A DNA stretch of 64,000 bases, taken from contig CAKSKV010000003.1 in assembly GCA_934465535.1 (NCBI GenBank), forward strand, positions 135,274-199,273, written 5' to 3'. How positions within the stretch are numbered: the first letter of the stretch is position 1; each line of letters begins with the position of its first letter. This document shows positions 1 to 8,970 of this stretch, one piece after another. The translations under genes were made by a program, and so were the position numbers. The notes under the pieces are model-generated. The model ran no database searches, was not told where the DNA came from, and saw only the letters and a list, made by a program, of their open reading frames with translations. The stretch is from an uncultured Clostridia bacterium. GTDB taxonomy: Bacteria > Bacillota > Clostridia > Christensenellales > QALW01.

Positions 1-3000
1 AGTGCCGTTATTGCTTTGGGTAAGCCCCAGCACATACGGAATATCAAACTTCACCCACCCGCGCACATTATCCTTTTCATCCACCGTAAAGCGCATATCA
101 AAGGGAATGTTCTCGTTAAACAGCAGCAGCTTTGCATTGAGCTTGCCGGTAAGCCTGTACTGCCGCAGCTCCGCCGTGGCGGCAAATTCGCCCATAAGCT
201 TTTTAAGGCTGTCGGCGTTTATGTAGCCGGAAAGGTCAGGCAGCGCAATATTCAGCTCCGGATAGGTTATCTTTACGGCAAAATCGGCCGTACCGCTCTG
301 CGACGGACGCAGCCGCTGCGCGCTTACGCCGGTGAGCAGGCCGTTTTCATAGGTAAGATATACCGTGCTTTCTCCTGCTTTCTCAATGCCCGTAAGCTTT
401 TCGGAATCCATCACAAGGGTAAGCCTGCCCGACTCAGCCTCAAGGCTTACAACCGCCTCCAGAAGGCCTTTGGCATCCAACCCCTTCATATGCTCAAGCA
501 CCGGATATTCCTTTGCATACTTTTTGAATACCGAAAGATCTATCTTATCCTCCGGCTTTACCGGCAGCAGCTTATCCAGCAGCTCTATATCCAGCCCCAT
601 TGTATCGCTTACCGAAGCCAGTATCGGTATAAGCTGCTCCTTTGCAATGGAGAATTTAAGTCCGTTGTAATTGCAGGCAAAGCGTCCCTGTGCATAGGTC
701 AGCTCCACCGCCTTTTTGTTTATATTTACATAAACATGCGCATCCAGCCCGTCTCCCTTGCGCACAAGCTCTATTGTACCGCTGCACTCAACGGTCATAA
801 CGCCGTCCGCCGTGCCCTCCAGCTGCACCTGCAAACGGAAGCTGTTTTTATTGTATGTATTATAGGCGGCAACCAGCGCATCCGCCACCTCCAACGCATC
901 GGCATATTCGCCCGCGATATCCGTTCTGAACGGAGTATCCGCAGCCCCGGCAATTTCCACCGTTATGCCCGCCGTCTTGCCCGCCACGGTTATTCCGTTC
1001 AGGGTAAGCCGTTCATCGTCAAGGCTGCCGGTAAGCTTATCGCCGCCGATGTGCGCTTTGAGCACCGCCTTACCGTTTGCATAGGTCAGGCTGTCTATGG
1101 CCTCCGGCACGCTGTCCGCGCTTATTGAGGAAATAAAATCAATATAATCTCCGCTTATAAGCTCGCCCTCGCCCTCCGGCAGTATGGGCGTCAGCTTATC
1201 CGACAGCATATAAATATCCTCTGCCGCCAGCATCACTTTTATATTGCCGGAGGTCAAATATATAACGCCGTCGCTGTATACCGCCTTTACCGCTATGCCG
1301 CTGATCTCCGTATTAAGCAGCACCTCGCCCGTTTCGGCGTTTAAGCGCACTGTTGCCTCAAAGCTCTTATCTCCCGCCTCAAGCGTTACCCTGAACAGTT
1401 GGTTTTCGTCCTTGAGGGCCGTCTGCCAGGACTGCACGGTTTTCTTAAGGAATTCATAGGGGATATAGCTTGCAATGTCGCCGGGCAGTACCGCCTCGGC
1501 GCCCTCGGGATATGCAAATTCCGCAGCGAATGTAATTGTTTTCTGCGCGCTTATGGGCATATTCTCCAAAAGCGCCCTTGTAAGCAGACCGTCGCCGTAT
1601 TCCAGCGTTACCGCAGTATCCCCGGCCTGCACTCCGGTAAGCGCCCCGGAATCCATTGTAAGCACCGCTTTGCCGCCCTGTACTCGAAGCGACTTCACTG
1701 CCGCAAGCAGCTGTGCGGCATCCATGGAGGCAATATGCCTGCCCACTTCGCCGCTGCCGCTTATAACCGGCTCAAGCAGCTCCTTAAGCCCCTGAGGCAG
1801 CGGCGGTGCTTCGGGAAGAAGCCCGTCAAGCAGCGGAATATCCAGCCCCGTAAGTTCCTTTGCCGCCGCCAGCACGCCCAGCACCTGTTCCTTGGAGGCT
1901 GTAAGCTTTATGCCGTTATATTCCGCGGCAAAGCGCTCCGAAGCATATACCAGCTTAAGCTCGCGGCCGCATATTATAAGCGAAACCTCCGCATCAAGGC
2001 TGCTGCCGTTTCTTATAAGGGTAACAATGCCGTTTGTTTCGAAATCCGCAATACCGTCCGCCGTCACATTCAGGCGCACATTAAGGGAAATGCTGTCCTT
2101 TTTAACGGTATTATACGCCGCCTTTACGGCCTGTGCCACCTCCAGCACATCGGCGTATTCGCCCTGTGTATCAAATACATAGGGCTTATCGCCGGTGCCG
2201 GTAAGCCGCACCTCGGCGCGGTTCTGCGCTCCCGCCAGCGTTATGCCGTCCAGAATCAGCTCATTTTCGCTTATTTCCGCGCTCAGCCTGTCGCTTCCCA
2301 TGCGGGCATCCAGCTTTATTCTGCTGCCGTCCCATGTCAGGCTGCTTACGGCGTCCAGCACGCTCTGCGGAGTAAAATTCACTATAAAATCAACATACTC
2401 CTGCGGAATAAGCGTAAGCAGCGCATCGGGATCCGGCATAAGGGGCGCAAGAAGCTCCTTAAGCGCGGAAATATCGCTTTTCTGCGCTTTTACCGCGATG
2501 TTGCCTATGTTTATGTACAGCTCGTCCCTGTATACAAGGCGGACATCCGCTCCGTTTATATTGCTTGTTATCTCCAGCTCGCCAGTTTTGTTATTGAGCT
2601 TAAGCTGCGCATTATAGGTTTTGCCGTTTCTTGTAAGCCGGGCCTCAAAGGAGGTGCTTTGCGCCCCCGCCGCCTTTGCCCATGCCTTTATGATATTTTC
2701 CGCACCGGTAAAATCGCAGCAATCGTCAGTATCCTCAAATACAGCCGTTTCCGCCGGACGCACGGTGATTTTCTCCGTTACGCCGCCGCTGCTGATTTTG
2801 GCCTCGGCGCTTACGAGGCGGAAGCCCTCCGTTGTATCAAGCTGTGCCGTTGCCTCTATGCCCGATGCACTGTATACGGCCGTAATCCCGGTTTCGCTCT
2901 GCTCAATTTTAAGGTTGTCCTTAAGCCTGTCTATATCAAGGCTGTCGGTGTTTATGCCGGGCAGCTCCCTGCCAAGCAGTTCAAACACCGCCTTTACCGC

Positions 3001-4176
3001 TTCCACTGCGGAATCCTTCTGCATGGCCAGCTTCACATTTCCGCTCTTTGCATACAGCTTTCCGTCCTTATAGGCCATAAACAGCTGCGTGCCGTACACC
3101 TCTCCCTTTGCAAGAAGGGTTATGCCGTCGGCTATCGGCTCCTTCTGAGCATCCAGCGCAACAAACACGGTAAGGGAGCCGTTTACGCTGCCGCTGAGAT
3201 TTACTTTATAGCAGGGCTGCGCCGCCAGCGCGTCGGCTATCTCCTTAAGGGTATCGTCCTTGCCGTCGTCCGGCTTGTCGGTTATTTCCCCTACATCATT
3301 TTTTATCTCCTCGGTCTTGCTGAAATCGGAGAACACCTCCACCAGATGCTCATGGCATTCCGCCTTGCCGATAACCGGGATATTAACCTGATATACGGTT
3401 TCCCGCTCCAGCACCAGCGGCCGCCAGAGGGAATCCACCGTAAGAGTAAGCACCACGGAGCTGAAAACCGGGTAATCCGACGCCCCGCTCATGGCTTTTA
3501 CCTCGCGGCAGTAATTGGAGGCCGACTCGGGAGTAAGCACATAGCGGAAGGTATAGTTGCCCTCGCTGTTGTCAAGGCTTTCCGCGCTTATCACGGTCTG
3601 CTCGTTTACAATAAAAGAGGTAAGGGCGCGCGGGTCAAAGCCGTAGATGCTGTAAAACTCCTCCCAGCTGAGCCTGTACGCGCTGTCCGACCATGTAACG
3701 CTCTGAGCGGAAAGGCTGTCCGCCTTGCGCACAAGCACATCCTCGCGTCCGGTGAAATATTTCTGCTCCCCCACCTTTTTAAGGGAGGAAAGGCTTATTG
3801 CCTCGCTGAAAACATCGTTGCCGTTTACGGTACGCTTGTTGGACACCGTCTGCTCATAATTTATAAAGCCCAAGGCCGCTACAACATTGCCGGTGGTGCG
3901 ACTTGTATAGCCGTCCAGCTGCAAAAGCGCACCCGATGCCATGGCAAAATTCTGCCGGGGGGTGTACATGGACGGATCGCCCTCCGCGGGCGGCGTAGCC
4001 ATGGCTCCCTCCCCGCCCGGCTCCGGCTTGCTGCCCGAAGCGGTGAATATCCACTTTGCTCCCAAAAGCAAAAGCACCACAGCCAACAAAAGCGCGCATC
4101 CGGCGGTAATTCTCTTTCCCAGGCTCCATTTTTTCTTTTTCTGCCCGGAACCGGACTTGGCCGTATCCTGTTTCAT
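1..4176 (-). CDS. Large membrane-anchored repeat protein, partial at its C-terminus
   Basis: An open frame of 1392 codons runs to the window edge without a stop, so the C-terminus lies outside. The start is ATG at 4176 behind AAAGGAG. The protein begins with a Lys-rich cytoplasmic stretch and one hydrophobic segment (about residues 24-42), so it is probably a type II membrane or secreted protein. The rest is extracytoplasmic and built of long tandem modules. The segment encoded near 2240 recurs near 989, an offset of 1251 bases or 417 residues, sharing features such as EYAD-LEVA, AAYNT and YNG. The first third contains a more diverged copy. A TTGACA-17-TATAAT promoter precedes it. I do not recognise a family; the many short alternating beta-like segments suggest an adhesin or envelope scaffold, which is inference only. 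It is transcribed away from yqfC. Confidence 0.85.
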   Translation of the reverse strand, partial: MKQDTAKSGSGQKKKKWSLGKRITAGCALLLAVVLLLLGAKWIFTASGSKPEPGGEGAMATPPAEGDPSMYTPRQNFAMASGALLQLDGYTSRTTGNVVAALGFINYEQTVSNKRTVNGNDVFSEAISLSSLKKVGEQKYFTGREDVLVRKADSLSAQSVTWSDSAYRLSWEEFYSIYGFDPRALTSFIVNEQTVISAESLDNSEGNYTFRYVLTPESASNYCREVKAMSGASDYPVFSSVVLTLTVDSLWRPLVLERETVYQVNIPVIGKAECHEHLVEVFSDFSKTEEIKNDVGEITDKPDDGKDDTLKEIADALAAQPCYKVNLSGSVNGSLTVFVALDAQKEPIADGITLLAKGEVYGTQLFMAYKDGKLYAKSGNVKLAMQKDSAVEAVKAVFELLGRELPGINTDSLDIDRLKDNLKIEQSETGITAVYSASGIEATAQLDTTEGFRLVSAEAKISSGGVTEKITVRPAETAVFEDTDDCCDFTGAENIIKAWAKAAGAQSTSFEARLTRNGKTYNAQLKLNNKTGELEITSNINGADVRLVYRDELYINIGNIAVKAQKSDISALKELLAPLMPDPDALLTLIPQEYVDFIVNFTPQSVLDAVSSLTWDGSRIKLDARMGSDRLSAEISENELILDGITLAGAQNRAEVRLTGTGDKPYVFDTQGEYADVLEVAQAVKAAYNTVKKDSISLNVRLNVTADGIADFETNGIVTLIRNGSSLDAEVSLIICGRELKLVYASERFAAEYNGIKLTASKEQVLGVLAAAKELTGLDIPLLDGLLPEAPPLPQGLKELLEPVISGSGEVGRHIASMDAAQLLAAVKSLRVQGGKAVLTMDSGALTGVQAGDTAVTLEYGDGLLTRALLENMPISAQKTITFAAEFAYPEGAEAVLPGDIASYIPYEFLKKTVQSWQTALKDENQLFRVTLEAGDKSFEATVRLNAETGEVLLNTEISGIAVKAVYSDGVIYLTSGNIKVMLAAEDIYMLSDKLTPILPEGEGELISGDYIDFISSISADSVPEAIDSLTYANGKAVLKAHIGGDKLTGSLDDERLTLNGITVAGKTAGITVEIAGAADTPFRTDIAGEYADALEVADALVAAYNTYNKNSFRLQVQLEGTADGVMTVECSGTIELVRKGDGLDAHVYVNINKKAVELTYAQGRFACNYNGLKFSIAKEQLIPILASVSDTMGLDIELLDKLLPVKPEDKIDLSVFKKYAKEYPVLEHMKGLDAKGLLEAVVSLEAESGRLTLVMDSEKLTGIEKAGESTVYLTYENGLLTGVSAQRLRPSQSGTADFAVKITYPELNIALPDLSGYINADSLKKLMGEFAATAELRQYRLTGKLNAKLLLFNENIPFDMRFTVDEKDNVRGWVKFDIPYVLGLTQSNNGT

Positions 4177-4252
4177 ATTAAAACCGTGCTCCTTTCCGAT
4201 GCCCCCGAAAAACGGGCGCATCCGGTATAAACATATAAATAATAGCGATTAT

Positions 4253-4281
4253 ATTATATCCGCCGCCGGTTTCCGTGTCAA
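4253..4281 (-). promoter_or_regulatory. Sigma-A type promoter of the large repeat protein
   Basis: Read on the minus strand, TTGACA (4281-4276) and TATAAT (4258-4253) are separated by exactly 17 bases, 77 bases upstream of the start codon. Both hexamers match the vegetative consensus perfectly. Confidence 0.8.
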
Positions 4282-4388
4282 TTCAAACGGCAATTTTTGT
4301 CGGTTTTGTGAACAGAAAAGACCATTTTGCACTGCCCGTCATATATTCTTCGGCAGCGCCTCCCCCGGAATTATATAAAGCCCCCGTT

Positions 4389-4396
4389 CATATAAT
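4389..4396 (+). promoter_or_regulatory. Possible sigma-E-like -10 element before yqfC
   Basis: CATATAAT lies about 90 bases upstream of yqfC and resembles the sporulation sigma-E -10 consensus, with an A/T-rich segment about 13 bases further upstream. In Bacillus yqfC and yqfD belong to the mother-cell regulon. The match is short, so this is a weak call. The rest of 4282-4483 shows no gene. Confidence 0.35.
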
Positions 4397-4483
4397 CAAG
4401 CATGTAATAACGCGCGGCAAATCCGTCACGGCGGATATTTCTTCATAAAAAGCGCCGCCGCGGCCGTATCAAGGGGGAATAAA

Positions 4484-4789
4484 ATGAAACGCAAACACCT
4501 TAACGGAGACACTCAGGCCCGCATAGCGCACTTTATAGACCTGCCCCCCGAGGCGGTTTTCGGCAGCGTCGGAGTGCATCTGATACAGGACAGCTACTGC
4601 ACCGTGGAGAATTTTCTCTCCATGCCCGTATTCAGCGACCGGCTCGTGCGCCTTGTGTGCCGCAATTTTGATATTGCCGTGGAGGGGCGGAACCTGAGTG
4701 CAAAGGAGCTATCCGGCGGCATGCTCGTGCTTACCGGGCGCATATGCAGCGTATCCTACAAGCGGCGCGGAGAAACGGAGGAAGAGTGA
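4484..4789 (+). CDS. yqfC: Sporulation protein YqfC
   Basis: This 101-residue protein belongs to the YabP/YqfC family, small proteins made in the mother cell during endospore formation. The family hallmarks are visible: a short compact beta-rich body, a hydrophobic strand around SVGVHLIQD and an ENFL...MPVFSDR segment, ending in a charged tail. An AAGGGGG ribosome site precedes the ATG. The stop codon overlaps the yqfD start (TGATG), the usual arrangement for this pair, so both are probably translated together. The biochemical role is not well defined in any organism. Its presence argues that the host makes endospores. Confidence 0.88.
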   Translation: MKRKHLNGDTQARIAHFIDLPPEAVFGSVGVHLIQDSYCTVENFLSMPVFSDRLVRLVCRNFDIAVEGRNLSAKELSGGMLVLTGRICSVSYKRRGETEEE

Positions 4790-5922
4790 TGGACAAAATA
4801 CGGCTTACAGGCTATGTGCGCATATATCTGCGCAGCCTTGCCCCGGAGCGGGAGCTTGGCCGCATAGCAAAAACGGGAGCCGTGCTGCACCGTGTGCGCC
4901 GCCTCTCCCCCACCTGCATAAGCGCGCTGTGCACCCCCGGCGACGCAGAAAAAATAAGCGGCGCGGGGCTTTCGGTGCGCATTGCGGAGAACGGCGGCCT
5001 TTCCGTAAAGCTTAAGCAGCTTTTCCGCCGCGCGGGGCTGGGCGCGGCCGCGCTGATAACCGCCGCCGCCGTTATACTGCTTCAGGGGCGGGTGTTTTTC
5101 TTCCGCATATACGGCATAAGCGAAATAAGCCCCGATTGGGTAATGTCGCAGCTTGCGCAAAGCGGCATAGTGCCGGGCGCACGGGCAAGCGGCGAGATGC
5201 TGGAAAAAGCCGAGGCCGCTCTTATAAGGGACGGGCGCGTGCAGTGGGCCTGCGTAAGCGGGCAGGGCGCGTATGTGACCGTTACCGTCAAGGAAAAAAA
5301 CGAGCCCGAAATGCCGGACTACATGACGCCCGGCGACCTTACGGCCAAAAAAACGGCGGTAATAGAGGAGCTTACCGTGCTTCAGGGCACGGCCAAGGTG
5401 CGCACGGGGCAGCTGGTGCTGCCCGGACAGGTGTTAATAAGCGGCGAGCTTATATACGGCGGCGAGCCTGCGGGCTATGTTGCCGCCATGGGCAAATGCC
5501 GCGCGCGCGTGTGGACCTCGGTATATATGCAGCTGCCCCTTGAAAAAGAGATTAACGAGCCCACCGGGCGAGTGCAGTGCATAGAGGGCGTGCGCATTTT
5601 CGGCCGCAGCTTCGGCGCAAGGCCGGAATTTGAAAATTACACCGCCGTTTCGCAGTCCCGCCCCGTTATGTACCGTGGGCTGCCCGTATTATCGGAAAGC
5701 ATCACCTATTACGAGCAGCAAAAGCGCACGGTGCGCCTAACCCCTCAGGAGCTGTTAAAGGAAAACGAGTCCGGGCTGCGCCGCCTGCTTGACGAGCGGC
5801 TTGACGGTATAACTCCGGAGAGAATATCGTTTTCCTGCACGGAATATAACGGCGGCGCGCTGCTGGAGATATGCGCCGAAACGGTGGAGGAAATAGCCGT
5901 GTTCCGCCCCGCGGAAGAATAG
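4789..5922 (+). CDS. yqfD: Sporulation protein YqfD
   Basis: The product is 377 residues, the usual length for YqfD, a mother-cell sporulation protein encoded directly after YqfC. There is an N-terminal cytoplasmic domain of about 80 residues, one membrane span (about residues 84-104), then a larger domain on the far side containing the conserved GISEISPDWV-like region just after the span and a repeated EITAP-type core. I start at the ATG at 4789 because GGAGG lies 8 bases before it and it overlaps the yqfC stop. A longer in-frame reading from 4744 lacks a ribosome site. No terminator is obvious after the stop. Confidence 0.88.
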   Translation: MDKIRLTGYVRIYLRSLAPERELGRIAKTGAVLHRVRRLSPTCISALCTPGDAEKISGAGLSVRIAENGGLSVKLKQLFRRAGLGAAALITAAAVILLQGRVFFFRIYGISEISPDWVMSQLAQSGIVPGARASGEMLEKAEAALIRDGRVQWACVSGQGAYVTVTVKEKNEPEMPDYMTPGDLTAKKTAVIEELTVLQGTAKVRTGQLVLPGQVLISGELIYGGEPAGYVAAMGKCRARVWTSVYMQLPLEKEINEPTGRVQCIEGVRIFGRSFGARPEFENYTAVSQSRPVMYRGLPVLSESITYYEQQKRTVRLTPQELLKENESGLRRLLDERLDGITPERISFSCTEYNGGALLEICAETVEEIAVFRPAEE

Positions 5923-6046
5923 ACGCCGCCCTGCGCACACGCCCCCTTACGCTCCTCTGCCGGGGTATATTCCGTGGAAATGCCCGATTTGCCCGCTTTT
6001 TCGCGTGAAATTATGAATTTATGATAAATTTTTTTCAAAAAAGGTA

Positions 6047-6075
6047 TTGCATTTTGATTTCACAGGCTGTATAAT
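6047..6075 (+). promoter_or_regulatory. Promoter of the zinc-ribbon gene
   Basis: TTGCAT (6047-6052) and TATAAT (6070-6075) with 17-base spacing. Transcription would begin about 6082, leaving an untranslated leader of roughly 135 bases before the start codon at 6219. That leader contains no open frame I can support. Confidence 0.75.
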
Positions 6076-6218
6076 AAGCAGTGTTGGCGTAACAAGATTA
6101 TCACGACCCGCTGGATGAGTGGATAGCTAAAGATCTTTTCCTGATTTTCGTTCCCTGCCAATGGTCAAGATTCCTCTCAACGCACAACAAATATTTTATA
6201 TTGGGGGACATTTCCAAA

Positions 6219-6491
6219 ATGTTTCAGGACAAGACTTTAGTTTGCAAAGATTGCGGCGCCGAGTTCGTGTTCACCGCCGGTGAGCAGGAATTCTATGCCG
6301 AAAAGGGCCTCAAGAACGAGCCCAGCCGCTGCCGCGAGTGCCGTCAGGCCAAGAAGAACGCTCAGCGTGCTCCCCGTGAGATGTTTGACGCCGTTTGCGC
6401 TCAGTGCGGCGCTCACACTCAGGTTCCTTTCCAGCCCAAGGAAGACCGTCCGGTTTACTGCGACGCTTGCTTCAAGGCAAGAAAAGGCTGA
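6219..6491 (+). CDS. Small double zinc-ribbon protein
   Basis: This 90-residue protein carries two zinc-ribbon-like units. The first has CKDCG near residue 10 and CRECR near residue 36. The second has CAQCG and CDAC near the C-terminus. The first half matches the zf-trcl type of 'probable zinc-ribbon' found in many Clostridia, often beside cold-shock genes; the exact role is unknown and binding of nucleic acid is inference. ATG at 6219 is preferred over the in-frame TTG at 6201 because GGGGGA lies at the right distance. The gene is monocistronic, flanked by a strong promoter and a strong terminator. Codon choice (GCT, CGT, AAG) differs from its neighbours and suggests high expression. Confidence 0.8.
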   Translation: MFQDKTLVCKDCGAEFVFTAGEQEFYAEKGLKNEPSRCRECRQAKKNAQRAPREMFDAVCAQCGAHTQVPFQPKEDRPVYCDACFKARKG

Positions 6492-6506
6492 TTTGCTGCA
6501 AACGAA

Positions 6507-6536
6507 ACGCCCTGCAAAAATGCAGGGCGTTTTTTT
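6507..6536 (+). terminator. Rho-independent terminator after the zinc-ribbon gene
   Basis: A 10-bp perfect stem (6507-6516 with 6521-6530) around an AAAA loop is followed by seven T residues. Confidence 0.92.
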
Positions 6537-6611
6537 ACCCTACCCCGCCCGATGCTCACGAAACCGCCGTGTAATTTTTTGTAAAACCCGATAAAACCGC
6601 ATATTTTTTAA

Positions 6612-6640
6612 TTGTGTTTTTTACTCATATACTGTATAAT
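6612..6640 (+). promoter_or_regulatory. Probable promoter of the InlB-repeat protein
   Basis: TTGTGT (6612-6617) and TATAAT (6635-6640) are spaced by 17 bases, leaving a leader of about 190 bases. The rest of 6537-6836 shows no gene. Confidence 0.6.
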
Positions 6641-6836
6641 TTATGCTGTAAATGTAATGGGCGCGTATGCACAATAAAAGTACATTATTTTTTTGCACCC
6701 GATTGCAGTAAACACTACACGCTGTGGGGTCGCATCAATATACAAACCGTCTGTAATGCCGTAAACGGCTTACAAATATATTTCAGCAGGTCTTTGCTCC
6801 AAAAGGCGAAGGCCGATATGAAAGGAAGGAAAAATC

Positions 6837-8636
6837 ATGAGAAAAAAAGTACTGATAATACTGCTGTCTCTGCTTCTGCTTGCAGGAGTCATATCCGTGC
6901 CGGTGCTTGCAGCCTCCTGGAAGCCGGAAGACAAGATAACCATCACCGTCCGCGTATTTGACCCCAATACCGGCGGCGTATGGGTAGTGGGCAGCGACAC
7001 CTGCACAAAGGGCGATGAAAACATTCAGTCCGATGCATACCGCATCCCCGAGCTTTCAAAGTTCGTAGGCGGAAATTACAGCGTACAGAAGGTTGCGGGC
7101 AACTGGTATTTCCCCACCGGCGAGATGAATGTCGGAACGAATGTTTACTGGAGCTGCAACTCCTCCACCGCTGCCATGACCTACTGGGTTCCCGGCTTTG
7201 TGCCCCCCACGCCCTCCGGCTCAGGTGACCCCGCGCCCACGCCCGGTCCTACCTCCGGCAGCCATGAGGAAGGCAGCGGCGATTATACCATACACTTTAC
7301 AATTATTTACCACGCAAACTATCCCGGCGAGGCCAGCCCGGAATACCCGCAGTACAGCATGAGCTATACAGTTCATGCATCGTACAATATTGTTAATACC
7401 GGCAGATCCATTACCGTGCTTACCCCTGCCGAAGCGGGCTTTACCGCTCCTAACGGCTATAAGCTGGCTTCTCCTCCGTGGAACACTAAGGCAGACGGCA
7501 CCGGCAGCGCTGTCAATGCGGTGATGATGTGCAAAAACAACGCCACCTATCACCTTTATGCTCAGTGGACCCCCACTCAGGTTTCCCAAACGCTTACCCT
7601 TAAGTATATGGACGGCCAAACCGAGCTTGTAAACGAAACCTATCTTGAGAACGACACCGTAACCGTAAAGAATTATATGGGTGATGCCAAGGAGGGTTAT
7701 ACCTTCAAGGGCTGGGATACCTCAAGTGAAGCCAAAACCGTTGTATACTCTGCCGCCGACACCTTTGAAATAACGGCAAACACCACTCTTTACGCCGTGT
7801 GGGAGCAGGATGCACCGGAAGAGAAATACACCGTTATCTACACCGACGGCGTGGAGGATGAGGTAGTATTCGAGGATAAAACCTTCCCAGACCTTGCCAA
7901 GGGCAGCGCAACTCCCTCCTTTGGCGAGAACCCCACAAGGACCGGCTATGTGTTCGCCGGCTGGAACCCCGAGGTAGCTGCCACCGTAACCGAAAATGTT
8001 ACCTATGTTGCTGCATGGAAGGCAGACAGAAACAACAACGGCATCGCTGACGAGGATGAGGATAAATACTCCGTTACCTACACCGACGGCGTAGATAATG
8101 AAGAAGTATTCCCGGATCAGACCTATAACGACCTGCTTTCCGGCGATCCCACTCCCGCCTTCCGCGGCGAGAGCGACACTGCGGCAACCCCCACGCGCGA
8201 CGGCTATATATTCGCCGGCTGGAACCCCGAGGTAGCCGAAACCGTAACCGAAAGTGTCACCTATGTTGCTGCATGGAAAGAGGACAGAAACCACAACAAC
8301 ATTCCGGATGATGAAGAGGACAGATACACCGTAAGATATACCGACGGTGCAAACGGCATCTACTTCCCGGATCAGGTTTACGAAAACCTGCTTGCAGGCG
8401 ACCCCACCCCCGCCTTTGAGGGCACTCCCGAAAGAGAGGGCTACACCTTCGCAGGCTGGGACATCACCGTTACCGATACCGTAACCGGCAACGCCACCTA
8501 TGTGGCGCGTTGGGAGCAGAGCGTTAAGCCCACGGGCGACAACACTGCTGCGGTTGCCGCGGCGGCCATCGTTGCACTGCTTGCAGCGGCAGCGGCTGTT
8601 ATCATCACTCTGCGCCGCAGAGCCAAGGCTGACTGA
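6837..8636 (+). CDS. Secreted surface protein with InlB-type repeats
   Basis: 599 residues. A signal peptide (about residues 1-25, ending VLA-A) is followed by a unique N-terminal domain, a Pro/Gly/Ser linker near residue 125, and then four Listeria-Bacteroides (InlB B-type) repeats recognisable by GYTFKGW, GYVFAGW, GYIFAGW and GYTFAGW with trailing TxYAxW. The repeats are joined by acidic linkers such as DRNNNGIADEDED, which resemble calcium-binding Asp-rich loops. The C-terminus has KPTGDN, a long hydrophobic segment and RRR: the layout of a sortase-anchored protein with a degenerate LPxTG motif, or simply a membrane anchor. GGAAGGA precedes the ATG. Such proteins usually mediate surface adhesion; the ligand cannot be told from sequence. 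Confidence 0.88.
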   Translation: MRKKVLIILLSLLLLAGVISVPVLAASWKPEDKITITVRVFDPNTGGVWVVGSDTCTKGDENIQSDAYRIPELSKFVGGNYSVQKVAGNWYFPTGEMNVGTNVYWSCNSSTAAMTYWVPGFVPPTPSGSGDPAPTPGPTSGSHEEGSGDYTIHFTIIYHANYPGEASPEYPQYSMSYTVHASYNIVNTGRSITVLTPAEAGFTAPNGYKLASPPWNTKADGTGSAVNAVMMCKNNATYHLYAQWTPTQVSQTLTLKYMDGQTELVNETYLENDTVTVKNYMGDAKEGYTFKGWDTSSEAKTVVYSAADTFEITANTTLYAVWEQDAPEEKYTVIYTDGVEDEVVFEDKTFPDLAKGSATPSFGENPTRTGYVFAGWNPEVAATVTENVTYVAAWKADRNNNGIADEDEDKYSVTYTDGVDNEEVFPDQTYNDLLSGDPTPAFRGESDTAATPTRDGYIFAGWNPEVAETVTESVTYVAAWKEDRNHNNIPDDEEDRYTVRYTDGANGIYFPDQVYENLLAGDPTPAFEGTPEREGYTFAGWDITVTDTVTGNATYVARWEQSVKPTGDNTAAVAAAAIVALLAAAAAVIITLRRRAKAD

Positions 8637-8660
8637 TAGCTGCAAAAAACAATTGCATTA

Positions 8661-8690
8661 AAAAACTCCGTGTGAACCACGGAGTTTTTT
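8661..8690 (+). terminator. Terminator after the InlB-repeat protein
   Basis: The stem 8661-8672 pairs with 8678-8690 around a 5-base loop, ending in a T run. Confidence 0.9.
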
Positions 8691-8888
8691 ATATGCTTTT
8701 ATTTTATATACAGCCCTTTGCCCTGCATATTGTATCTCTGTCATAACTGACGATCTCCGCTTATGCTTTGCCTTTTGTCAGTCCTTTTTATTCAGCTTTT
8801 GCCGTTTTATCCTATCTAATATTTTTTCTTGCTGCGCACGGTTTTTAATTTTACGCACAGCTTTTATAATATTGTGCGTGAATTTTCT

Positions 8889-8916
8889 TTGCAGCAATTC
8901 CTTTTCGTGTTATAAT
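8889..8916 (+). promoter_or_regulatory. Promoter of the AbiE-type operon
   Basis: TTGCAG (8889-8894) and TATAAT (8911-8916) with 16-base spacing, 55 bases before the antitoxin start. Type IV antitoxins of this family often repress their own promoter, but no clear inverted repeat was found. Confidence 0.65.
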
Positions 8917-8970
8917 AAATTAAACACATATACTGCTTGTGTGTATTTTATAACGGAAAAAGGTGAATCA

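Noticed and set aside
16..4230. Long plus-strand open frames at 16-1128 and 1399-4230
   Set aside because: They are in perfect register opposite the minus-strand repeat protein, which has a promoter, ribosome site and internal repeats; the plus frames give Arg/His/Tyr-rich proteins without similarity.
7722..8645. 307-residue minus-strand frame
   Set aside because: It is antisense to the InlB-repeat protein, whose signal peptide, repeats and terminator are clear.
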